DNA of 64,000 nucleotides from Polymorphospora lycopeni (lineage in GTDB: Bacteria > Actinomycetota > Actinomycetes > Mycobacteriales > Micromonosporaceae). The stretch lies in assembly GCF_042237075.1 (NCBI RefSeq), contig NZ_JBCGDC010000020.1, positions 1 to 64,000 of the forward strand. Direction: 5' to 3'. Shown piece by piece: positions 17,007 to 24,607 of the stretch (within the stretch, counting starts at the first letter, position 1; each line of letters begins with the position of its first letter). A program made the position numbers and the translations under genes. The notes below the pieces were generated by a model, which was not told the DNA's origin, searched no databases, and saw nothing but the letters and a program-made list of their open reading frames with translations.

Positions 17007-17642
17007 GTGGCACGCTCGGACCAGCGGCCCGCGCGGGTTCGCCGGGTGGGGCCGGAAGCCGTCGCCGACGTGTCGGCCGTGCTGGCCGAGGCGTTCGACG
17101 GCTACCCGTTCACCGGATGGACGGTCGCCGCCGACCGGCACCGGGACCGCCTCACCGGGCTGTTCCAGCTCACCGTCGAGCGGGTCGGCGTGCCGTACGG
17201 GGAGGTCTGGGCGGCCGACGGCGCCGACGGCCGGATCGCCGGCGCGGCCGTGTGGCTGTGGCCGGACCGGGAGATACCCGCGCCGGTGTGGGCCGGGCTC
17301 GCCCCGATGGAGGCGGAGTACGCCGGAGACCGCCGCGCGGCGATGGAACTGGCCGGCACCATCTCCGCCGAACTGCGTCCGGACAGCCCGCACCTGGTGC
17401 TCGCCACCGTCGGCGTACGGCCCTCCGCGCGTGGGCGGGGGATCGGGCCGGCGCTGCTCGCGCCGGCACTCGCCGAGGCGGACCGCACCGGCACACCGGC
17501 CTACCTGGAGACGTCGGCCCCGGCCAACCTCGACTTCTACCGCCGGCTGGGTTTCGCCGTACGGGCCCGGGCCCAGATCCCCGGCGGCCCCCAGGTCTGG
17601 GCGATGCACCGCCCTCCGGCCGTACCGCCCACCGCCACCTGA
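17007..17642 (+). CDS. GNAT-family N-acetyltransferase
   Basis: The 211-residue protein is a GCN5-related acetyltransferase that should use acetyl-CoA. The acetyl-CoA-binding motif A is clear at residues about 129-150 (LATVGVRPSARGRGIGPALL), with the GRGIG pyrophosphate loop. The family's terminal segment NLDFYRRLGF follows. The acceptor substrate cannot be inferred. GTG at 17007 was chosen for its AAAGGGGAG ribosome site; the frame extends upstream without a stop but with no domain. It converges on the FtsX-like gene with a hairpin between. Confidence 0.9.
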   Translation: MARSDQRPARVRRVGPEAVADVSAVLAEAFDGYPFTGWTVAADRHRDRLTGLFQLTVERVGVPYGEVWAADGADGRIAGAAVWLWPDREIPAPVWAGLAPMEAEYAGDRRAAMELAGTISAELRPDSPHLVLATVGVRPSARGRGIGPALLAPALAEADRTGTPAYLETSAPANLDFYRRLGFAVRARAQIPGGPQVWAMHRPPAVPPTAT

Positions 17643-17650
17643 GCCGAAGC

Positions 17651-17680
17651 GGGCCTGCCGGGACCGGTCACGGCAGGCCC
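17651..17680. terminator. Bidirectional hairpin between GNAT and FtsX-like genes
   Basis: GGGCCTGCCG (17651-17660) and CGGCAGGCCC (17671-17680) are perfect complements around a ten-base loop. The hairpin sits 8 bp after the GNAT stop and 6 bp from the convergent gene's stop, and so probably serves both. Confidence 0.7.
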
Positions 17681-17686
17681 ACCCGC

Positions 17687-20029
17687 TCATTCCGTACGCA
17701 GCCCGTCCGGGCGCATCAGCCGCCACAGGACCGGCAGGCTCAGTACGGTGACCAGCAGCACCACCCCGGCGGCCACCCCGGTGATCTGGCCGATGCTGGT
17801 CCAGTCGATCCGGACCGAGAGGTCGACCATCGACATCAGCACCGCGCCGAGCCCCAGCCCCACACCGATCGCCAGGGCCAGCCCGAGCACCACCGGTACG
17901 GCGGTCTGCAACAGCACCGACCAGGTCAGCGTGCTGCGCCGGGTCCCGAACGCGACCAGTACGGCGAGCAGCCGCTGACGTTCCCGGAGCTGCTCCAGGG
18001 TGGTCACGAGCATGCTGGCGCCGATCAGCAGCAGGGTCAGCACGGCGCCGACGAACAGGCCCAGCCGGATGTCGGCGAACCGGTCGTTCTCCCGCAACGC
18101 CACCCGCTCGATGACCGAGAGGTAGGGGCTCGCCTTGACCGCGGTGGTACGCAGGTGCTCGACGGCGTCCGGCTCGGCCGGGTCGAGGTTGACGTAGAAC
18201 TCGACCCGGCCGTGTCGCAGGACGTCCGGCGGTAGTGCCTCCGGCGTCACGTACAGCCGGGCGGCGTCCTGTAGTGGTGAGTCCGGGTGCGCGGCGACCA
18301 TCCGGGTGCCGGCGGGAATCGTCCACTCCGTCGCCGTACCGCCGCTCATCACGACCCGCTCACCCGGCTTCGGCGCCGGCGCGTCGGGGACCGGCTGGGC
18401 GGCCTCGCTCATGAAGACGTCCCCGGCGGCACAGCTTTCCAACCGGGCGAACTCGGCCAGCATGGCGCAGTCGCCGACGACCAGGTGCACCCCGGCCGGC
18501 AGGCCCCCCGGCGCGGGCTCGGCGACGCTGGCGGCGTACACGGTGCTGAAGCCGGAGACGTCGCGTATCCCGGTCGTCTCGCGCAACCGCCGGAGGGCCG
18601 ACTCGGTCTCCGAGTGGCCGCCCAGGGACCAGCCCCACACCTGGAACTGGGCCCGCTCGGGGTCCTGCCCCGTCTCCTCCACGTAGTCGGCGCTCACCCC
18701 GGCGAAGAGCATCTGCAGGGCGATCGCGCCCGCCGAGGCGACCGCGATGCCACTGACGACGCGGGCCGACGTACCGCTGCTGAGCTGTAGCCGCCGGGTG
18801 GCGAGCTGCCACGGCACCGCGCCGCCCGACAACCGCCCGACCACCGCCTCGACCAGCCAGGGCAGCAGGACGGCCACGCCGATCAGCAGCAGCACCGCCC
18901 CGGCCGCGATCTGCGTCTCGTTGCCGCCCCCGGATTCCGCGTCGATCGTGCCGATCAGCGGGGTGAGCAGGGCCAGCCCGAGGACCGGGGGCACCAGCCG
19001 CCACCAGAGCCGGCGCCGGGTGCCGGCGGCGTGCCGGACCACACCGAGCGGTTCGATGACCACCCGGCGCAGGGCGAAGACGGTCACGGCCACCGCGGCG
19101 GCGGGTACGGCCAGCACGATGAGCAGGGCGAGCGGCAGGGTCGGCCGGATGTCACCGGCGAAAAGGGTCACGTCGGCGACGGTGACCAGCTCCACCAGTT
19201 GCCGCCCGGCGAAGAAACAGACGGCGCCGACGCCGAGCCCGAGGACCGACGCGAACGCCGCCTCACCGGCGGCGATCCGGCGGGTCATCGCGCCGTCCGC
19301 GCCGACCAGCCGCAACGCGGCGAGCCGTCGGTCCCGGCGGTCGCTGCCGGACCGTACGGCCGCGCCGATGAAGACCGCGACCGGCAACAGCAGTACGGCG
19401 AGGATGACCACGGTGAGCATGAGGAGGACCGGGTCCAGCCCTTCGCTGTCGTCCGGCGTCCCGAACCCGTCGATCCGGCGGGCGTGATCGGGGTCGAGGC
19501 TGTCGCTGCCCAGGTAGAACGCGTGCTCCAGCGCGCCGCCCAGCCCCTCGTCACCGATCGTGCCGACGATCCGGGCGTCGAGCCGCTCGCGCAGCAGGGC
19601 ACCGTCCGGGCCGGTGAGCAGTTTCTCCAGGCTGGGGGAGACGACCATCTCGCCCGGACCGGGCAGTTCGGTCACCCCCGGCGGCCGGGGTGCGTCGGGC
19701 CCCTCGGGTTGCAGCATCCGGCCGTAGACGTGCTCGCCCCGGTATCTGGTGCCGACGTCGACGATCAGCAGCGTGTCGTCGCCGGCGGGCAGTTCCTGTT
19801 GGGTGAAGCGCAGGTCGGAGCGGGCGGAGGTGCGTTCCGAGCGCGCGTCGAGCATGTTGGGAATGGCGGCGGAGACCAGCAGCAGGGCCACGCCGAGCCC
19901 GACCCCGACCGCGGTCAGGACCGTACGCGTCCAGCCCTCCCGGCCGCCGCTGACCGCCAGCCGGCAACCGAGGACCAGGTCGGTGATCCACCGCCCGACG
20001 CCGACCCTTCGCCTACTTCGCTCGGTCAT
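17687..20029 (-). CDS. FtsX/MacB-type ABC transporter permease
   Basis: This 780-residue permease has two FtsX-like modules. A first membrane helix lies near 35-55, with an extracytoplasmic domain, then helices near 205-230, 255-280 and 300-325. A second half repeats this, with helices near 425-445, then 660-680, 715-740 and 750-770. The layout matches type VII (MacB/LolCE-like) transporters, which use mechanotransmission to move lipids, peptides or antibiotics rather than importing solutes. It follows its ATPase gene by 54 bp, and padR is upstream in the same operon, so it is probably induced by a toxic compound. The ATG follows a GCGAGG ribosome site. Confidence 0.93.
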   Translation of the reverse strand: MTERSRRRVGVGRWITDLVLGCRLAVSGGREGWTRTVLTAVGVGLGVALLLVSAAIPNMLDARSERTSARSDLRFTQQELPAGDDTLLIVDVGTRYRGEHVYGRMLQPEGPDAPRPPGVTELPGPGEMVVSPSLEKLLTGPDGALLRERLDARIVGTIGDEGLGGALEHAFYLGSDSLDPDHARRIDGFGTPDDSEGLDPVLLMLTVVILAVLLLPVAVFIGAAVRSGSDRRDRRLAALRLVGADGAMTRRIAAGEAAFASVLGLGVGAVCFFAGRQLVELVTVADVTLFAGDIRPTLPLALLIVLAVPAAAVAVTVFALRRVVIEPLGVVRHAAGTRRRLWWRLVPPVLGLALLTPLIGTIDAESGGGNETQIAAGAVLLLIGVAVLLPWLVEAVVGRLSGGAVPWQLATRRLQLSSGTSARVVSGIAVASAGAIALQMLFAGVSADYVEETGQDPERAQFQVWGWSLGGHSETESALRRLRETTGIRDVSGFSTVYAASVAEPAPGGLPAGVHLVVGDCAMLAEFARLESCAAGDVFMSEAAQPVPDAPAPKPGERVVMSGGTATEWTIPAGTRMVAAHPDSPLQDAARLYVTPEALPPDVLRHGRVEFYVNLDPAEPDAVEHLRTTAVKASPYLSVIERVALRENDRFADIRLGLFVGAVLTLLLIGASMLVTTLEQLRERQRLLAVLVAFGTRRSTLTWSVLLQTAVPVVLGLALAIGVGLGLGAVLMSMVDLSVRIDWTSIGQITGVAAGVVLLVTVLSLPVLWRLMRPDGLRTE

Positions 20030-20083
20030 GCGTCACCTCGCTTCGCTCGGTGGCCGCATGACCGGGGCAGAACCCGCGCTCGG

Positions 20084-20803
20084 TCATCGGCCGGTCAGCT
20101 CCATCTCGCGGGTCCGGCCGTCGCGCACCACGATCTCCCGATCCGAGTACGCCGCGACGCGCGGCTCGTGGGTCACCAGCACCACGGCGGCGCCGGTCTC
20201 CCGGGCGGCCTCGGTCAGCAGCGTCATGACCCGCTCGCCGTTGAGCGAGTCGAGGGCACCGGTCGGCTCGTCGGCGAAGACCACCCGTGGGCCGGTGACC
20301 AGCGAGCGGGCGACCGCGACCCGCTGGCCCTGGCCGCCGGAGATCTCGCCGGGGCGCTTGTGCGCGACGTCGGTGACCTCCAGCCGCTCCAGCCATTCGG
20401 TGGCCCGGCGTTCGGCCGCCCGGCGCCGGTGCCCGTCCAGCCGCAGCGGTAGGGCGACGTTTTCCAGGCAGGTCAGTTCGGGCACCAGTTGGCCGAACTG
20501 GAAGACGAACCCGAACTCGCTGCGGCGCAGCGCGCTGCGGGCGGCGTCCGACATGCCCGACAGTTCACGGCCGCGGTAGACGATCCGGCCGCTGTCGGGA
20601 GCGACGATCCCGGCCGCGCAGTGCAGCAGGGTCGACTTTCCGGAGCCGGACGGTCCCATGATCGCGACGACCTCGCCCGCGGCGAGTTCCATCGACGCGC
20701 CGGCGAGGGCGGTGGTGGGACCGAACGACTTGTGCAGGTCGACGGCGGTGAGCAGGGTCTCGCTCGGCAGGCTCCGGGCGCCCGCGTCGGTCGCGTGTTT
20801 CAT
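20084..20803 (-). CDS. ABC transporter ATP-binding protein (MacB/LolD-type)
   Basis: The 239-residue ATPase powers the adjacent FtsX-like permease. It has Walker A GPSGSGKST, a Q-loop (FVFQFGQL), the signature ISGGQGQRVAVARSL, Walker B VVFADEP and the H-loop VTHEP. The signature reads SGGQG, as usual in LolD/MacB-type ATPases. ATG at 20803 was chosen because it overlaps the padR stop (ATGA) and has AGGAGG upstream; the longer frame to 20857 runs inside padR. Confidence 0.96.
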   Translation of the reverse strand: MKHATDAGARSLPSETLLTAVDLHKSFGPTTALAGASMELAAGEVVAIMGPSGSGKSTLLHCAAGIVAPDSGRIVYRGRELSGMSDAARSALRRSEFGFVFQFGQLVPELTCLENVALPLRLDGHRRRAAERRATEWLERLEVTDVAHKRPGEISGGQGQRVAVARSLVTGPRVVFADEPTGALDSLNGERVMTLLTEAARETGAAVVLVTHEPRVAAYSDREIVVRDGRTREMELTGR

Positions 20804-21324
20804 GGCCGTACCTCCTGCGCGAGTTGGTCGAGGCGGGCGGCGGTGAGTTCGAGCCACCGCAGGTCGGCCTCGAGGTGGAACAGCGCATAGTCGCAGATGA
20901 GGTGGTCGGGCAGGCCACCGTTGTTCTTGCGGCGGGTCAGTTCGCGCATGAGGCGCAGGTGTTCGGCCCGCTGGGTGTCGAGGATCTCGGCGGCGGGGCG
21001 TCCGGTCAGCAGCGCCAGCACGACCTTGGAGTAGAGGGTGTTCTGGAGGTAGAGGTCGGGCTTTTCGGGCTGGGCGAGCCAGCGTTGCACGTCGGTGATC
21101 CCGGCGTCGGTGATGGCGTACCGCTTGCGCTCCGGGCCGCCGCCGGGCTCCACCCCGTCGACCTCGATGAGGCCGTTCTTGAGCAGCCGGGAGAGGGTCG
21201 CGTAGACCTGCCCGTAGGCCAGTGGCCGGCCCTGGCCGAACCGTTCGTCGTATGTGCGCTTCAGGTCGTAGCCGTGCGACGGCCGAGACTCCAGCAGCCC
21301 CAGGAACGTCTGTCCGATTGCCAT
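20800..21324 (-). CDS. PadR-family transcriptional regulator
   Basis: The 174-residue protein has the winged-helix PadR domain (residues about 3-85): QTFLGLLESRPSHGYDLKR, then the wing with ERKRYAITDAG. A C-terminal helical dimerisation region follows (Vir_act_alpha_C type). PadR proteins repress their own promoter and a linked transporter until a ligand binds. That fits its position as the first gene of padR-ATPase-permease. The ATG at 21324 is 12 bp from a perfect palindrome that is probably its operator. Confidence 0.93.
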   Translation of the reverse strand: MAIGQTFLGLLESRPSHGYDLKRTYDERFGQGRPLAYGQVYATLSRLLKNGLIEVDGVEPGGGPERKRYAITDAGITDVQRWLAQPEKPDLYLQNTLYSKVVLALLTGRPAAEILDTQRAEHLRLMRELTRRKNNGGLPDHLICDYALFHLEADLRWLELTAARLDQLAQEVRP

Positions 21325-21336
21325 GGGGGGGACACT

Positions 21337-21373
21337 ACACCACGCGTATACACCGTGCGTATACGCGTGGTGT
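21337..21373. promoter_or_regulatory. Likely PadR operator (perfect 15-bp arms)
   Basis: ACACCACGCGTATAC (21337-21351) and GTATACGCGTGGTGT (21359-21373) are perfect complements separated by seven bases. The element lies between padR and the divergent membrane-protein gene, 12 bp before the padR start. PadR operators are commonly long dyads of the ATGT/ACAT type; this one differs in sequence. Its location and symmetry support autoregulation, and it might also affect the divergent gene. Confidence 0.75.
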
Positions 21374-21453
21374 GTACGGCGTTTTGTCTGGTCGGTGGCG
21401 ACTGCGGGGAGCCGGCCCCCGCCGGGTCGGTAAGCCGTGAAAGACTGCCCGGC

Positions 21454-23061
21454 ATGGTCACCGAGCAGGCTCTCGCGCCCGCCCCGGTGACCAGCCGACG
21501 GTGGCGACCCACCCCCGTCGGGGTCGCGCTGGCCCTCGCCGTGGCCGGCGTCGGCTACCGCCTCGCGGTGCTCCTCGCGCAGGCCCCGCCGACCAACAGC
21601 GACGAGGCCACCACCGGCCTGGTCGCCCTCCACATGAGCCAGGGCCGGGAGTTCCCGCTCTTCTTCTACGGCCAGCACTACATGGGGGCGCTGGAGTCCT
21701 ACCTGGCCACGCCGCTGTTCCTGCTGGCCGGGCCGTCGGTGCTCGCCGTACGCCTGCCCAACCTGCTGCTCTACACCGCCTTCCTGGCCCTGATGTGGCG
21801 GCTGACCAGCCGCCTCTACTCGCCGTGGCTGGCCGCCTTCACCGTCGGCCTGCTGGCGCTGGGCTCCGACCGGATCCTGAAGAACCAACTCGTGGCCGGC
21901 GGCGGCTATCCCGAGATGAATCCGGCCGGCGCCCTGCTGATGCTGCTCGCGGTCAACCTCGGCCTGGGCGTCGTACGCCGCCGCACCGCCGCGTACGCCG
22001 TCTTCGGTCTGGTCGCCGGCCTCACCCTCTGGGACGACTGGCTGGTCCTGCCGTACGTCGGCGCGGCCGGCCTGCTGCTGCTCGTGACCGGCTGGCGTGA
22101 GCTGCGGGGCCGCCCCGGCGCCGCGCTCGCGGCCGGGCTGGTGGTGGGACTGGTGCCGATCGTCGTCCACAACCTGACCGCCGCGCCGGAGCACCGGTCG
22201 CTGGCCGTCTACGCGAACCTCAGCGGTGGGGTCGACGCGTCCTGGCCGGACCGGCTCTTCGGCGGCGTGCTCTTCGGCCTGCCGATGGGCACCGGGCTGT
22301 GCGACCCCGGCCGCTGCGCGCCGTGGCAGCTCTTGTGGGGGGTGCTGGCGCCGGTCCTGCTGGTCGTCGCGGGCGTGCTCGCCTGGCGGGGACTGCGCCG
22401 GGCACCGGCCGGTGCCGGGTATGCCGGTCCCGGCCCGCGGTGGGTCGTGCCGGCCGGCCGGCTCGCGCTCGTCGTGGCCGCGGCGCTGACCCTGCTCGCA
22501 TACGCGTCCAGCGGCGCCGCCGGCAGGACGCCGGTGGAGAGCGCCCGCTACCTGTCCTGCCTGCTGATCTCCCTACCGGCCCTGCTCTGGCCGCTGTGGA
22601 CGCTGGCCACGCGGGGGCGGTGGCGGGTGGCCGGTCGCGTCACGCTGGCGGCCCTGGCCGCCACGATGGTCGCCGCGACGGCCGCGCTCGTCGCCCACCT
22701 GCCGGCGTACGGCCGGCAGGCCGACGCCCGCGCGGAGCTGATCGCGGCACTCGACGAGCGCGGGATAACCCGCTTCTACGGCGGCTACTGGACCTGCCTG
22801 CCGATCACCCTCGCCACCCGGGAACGGATCGTGTGCGCGGTCATCGACGACGACCTGCGCCCCGGCTGGGACCGCTACGGCCCGCACCGGGACCTGGTCG
22901 CAGCCGCCCCCGACCCGGCGTACGTCCTGCCGGCCGGCAGTCCGGCCAGCCGGGCGGTCGGCGCGGCGATCGCCGCGGCGGGGGTGCCCTCGACGATCAC
23001 GACCGTCGCCGGCCACGACATCCACCAGCCCGCCGGCCGGGTCGGCCTGCCCCGCCGCTGA
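21454..23061 (+). CDS. Multi-pass membrane protein, GT-C glycosyltransferase-like
   Basis: The 535-residue protein has about ten predicted membrane helices. The first extracytoplasmic loop carries NSDEATTGLVALHMSQG, followed by FYGQHYMGALESYLATPLF. This resembles the acidic DE-containing loop of PMT/ArnT-type GT-C enzymes, which transfer sugars from polyprenyl phosphates. The C-terminal soluble part (after about 430) ends with a domain containing RFYGGYWTCLPITLATRE. Donor and acceptor are unknown. ATG at 21454 was chosen at the end of an open frame that runs into the padR region on the other strand. No strong ribosome site is seen. Confidence 0.7.
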   Translation: MVTEQALAPAPVTSRRWRPTPVGVALALAVAGVGYRLAVLLAQAPPTNSDEATTGLVALHMSQGREFPLFFYGQHYMGALESYLATPLFLLAGPSVLAVRLPNLLLYTAFLALMWRLTSRLYSPWLAAFTVGLLALGSDRILKNQLVAGGGYPEMNPAGALLMLLAVNLGLGVVRRRTAAYAVFGLVAGLTLWDDWLVLPYVGAAGLLLLVTGWRELRGRPGAALAAGLVVGLVPIVVHNLTAAPEHRSLAVYANLSGGVDASWPDRLFGGVLFGLPMGTGLCDPGRCAPWQLLWGVLAPVLLVVAGVLAWRGLRRAPAGAGYAGPGPRWVVPAGRLALVVAAALTLLAYASSGAAGRTPVESARYLSCLLISLPALLWPLWTLATRGRWRVAGRVTLAALAATMVAATAALVAHLPAYGRQADARAELIAALDERGITRFYGGYWTCLPITLATRERIVCAVIDDDLRPGWDRYGPHRDLVAAAPDPAYVLPAGSPASRAVGAAIAAAGVPSTITTVAGHDIHQPAGRVGLPRR

Positions 23062-23157
23062 CGAACCCCGGTCGAACCGGTCCACCGCCGGCCGACCTGG
23101 CCGGCCGGGGCCGGCGGCCGGCGACTAGGGTCGGGTCATGATCACACGGGTGCTGTC

Positions 23158-24084
23158 GTGAAGGTCTGGGTCGCGCACGAGCACGGCGTCGGGCTGATGG
23201 GCGGGCTGCCGGACGGGGTCACGGTCGAGATCGTGACCGGCCCGGACCGGCTGCCGTCGGACCCCGCCGGGGTGTCGTTCTGGGTCCCGCCGTTCCTCGC
23301 CCAGGGCGGCACCGTACGCCTCGCGGAGAAGCTGCCCGACCTGAAGGTGGTGCAACTGCTCTCGGCCGGCGCCGACGCCTGGGTCGGCCGGCTGCCCGCC
23401 GGCGTCACGCTCTGCGACGCCCGGGGTGTGCACGACTCGTCCACGGCCGAGTGGGCGGTCACCGCGATCCTGTCGTACCTGCGCGCGTTCCCGCCGTTCA
23501 TCCGGGCGCAGGCCCGCGGCGAGTGGGCGTACGCGGACTTCACCCCCACCGACGAGCTGGCCGGCAAGCGGGTGCTGATCGTCGGCGCCGGCTCGATCGG
23601 CGCGGCACTGGCGGCCCGGCTGGCGCCCTTCGAGGTCGAGCTGACCCGGGTGGCCCGTACGCCCCGGCCGGACGAGGGCGTCCACGGGGTGGCCGACCTG
23701 CCCGCCCTGCTGCCCACGGCCGACGTGGTGGTGGTGATCGTGCCGCTGACCGACCAGACCCGGGGCCTGATCGACGCCGGGTTCCTCGCCGCGCTGCCGG
23801 ACGGGGCGCTGCTGGTCAACGCGGCCCGCGGCCCGGTCGCCGACACGGCGGCCCTGGTGGCCGAACTGTCCACCGGCCGGATCGGCGCGGCGCTCGACGT
23901 CACCGACCCGGAACCGCTGCCGGCCGGCCACCCGCTGTGGACGCTGCCGAACGTGCTGATCACCCCACACGTCGCGGGTTCGGTGAAGGGCGTGCTCCCG
24001 CGGGCCTACCGGCTCGCCGGGGCCCAGTTGCGCCGGTTCGCCGGCGGTGAACCGCTGGTCAACCAGGTCGCCGACGGATACTGA
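23158..24084 (+). CDS. D-isomer-specific 2-hydroxyacid dehydrogenase
   Basis: The 308-residue protein has the flavodoxin-like substrate domain and a Rossmann NAD(P) domain with VGAGSIG near residue 143. The catalytic residues are in VNAARGP (Arg), DPEPLP (Glu) and TPHVAG (His). It probably reduces a 2-keto acid to the D-hydroxy acid, or the reverse; the substrate is undetermined. GTG at 23158 overlaps the stop of a 7-codon frame starting ATG at 23138 (GTGA). That could be translational coupling or chance. Confidence 0.92.
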   Translation: MKVWVAHEHGVGLMGGLPDGVTVEIVTGPDRLPSDPAGVSFWVPPFLAQGGTVRLAEKLPDLKVVQLLSAGADAWVGRLPAGVTLCDARGVHDSSTAEWAVTAILSYLRAFPPFIRAQARGEWAYADFTPTDELAGKRVLIVGAGSIGAALAARLAPFEVELTRVARTPRPDEGVHGVADLPALLPTADVVVVIVPLTDQTRGLIDAGFLAALPDGALLVNAARGPVADTAALVAELSTGRIGAALDVTDPEPLPAGHPLWTLPNVLITPHVAGSVKGVLPRAYRLAGAQLRRFAGGEPLVNQVADGY

Positions 24085-24103
24085 CACCCGCGCGGGCCGG
24101 CGG

Positions 24104-24478
24104 TCAGCCGGTCGCGTCGACCCGGTTGCCGCTCGCCTCGACGAGCCGGGGCAGGTCGGCGGCCCGGACCGCCGGCAGGCCGACCGCGTGCCCGTCGGCC
24201 AGCAGCACCATCGCCCGCCCGCGCCGGTCGGCGGCCAGTTCCCGGATCTGCGACCAGGCGATACGCCGGCCGCCGAGCAGCGCCCGGATCCGGATGCCGG
24301 CCGGATCGGCGTCGGTGCCGGCCCGCCACGCCCACATCGCCAGCGCGAGCGGCACCAGCAGGATCGGCGCGAGGAACCACGAGACGCTGGCCAGCGGGAT
24401 CGCGCCGACGAATCCGACGATCGCCGCCACCAGGATCGCCTGCGGATAACGGAACTGGACTGGTCGGGCAGTGGTCAC
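24104..24478 (-). CDS. Small PH-domain membrane protein
   Basis: This 124-residue protein has two hydrophobic helices (about 15-35 and 38-55) followed by a small bacterial PH-like domain (from ADPAGIRIRALLGGRRIAWSQI onward). This architecture is common in actinobacteria and its role is unknown. GTG at 24478 is preferred because the upstream extension to 24571 has no hydrophobic or conserved sequence. It converges on the dehydrogenase gene with a 19-bp gap. Confidence 0.75.
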   Translation of the reverse strand: MTTARPVQFRYPQAILVAAIVGFVGAIPLASVSWFLAPILLVPLALAMWAWRAGTDADPAGIRIRALLGGRRIAWSQIRELAADRRGRAMVLLADGHAVGLPAVRAADLPRLVEASGNRVDATG

Positions 24479-24607
24479 CCCACCATCCTGCCACCCGCCA
24501 CGGCGCCGGGGCGTAACCTGGTCGCCGCACTCCTCGTTGACCCGTTGATAGGTGCGGTGCCGCCGCACCACGAAACCCTCGCCCCCTCCGCGAAGGTGAC
24601 CGCCGCC

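Noticed and set aside
20030..20083. Repeated ATGACCGAGCG words at the FtsX-like gene start
   Set aside because: Short, imperfect copies around 20018-20087 look like local repetition of a start-region word also seen near 100-140; too short to call an element.
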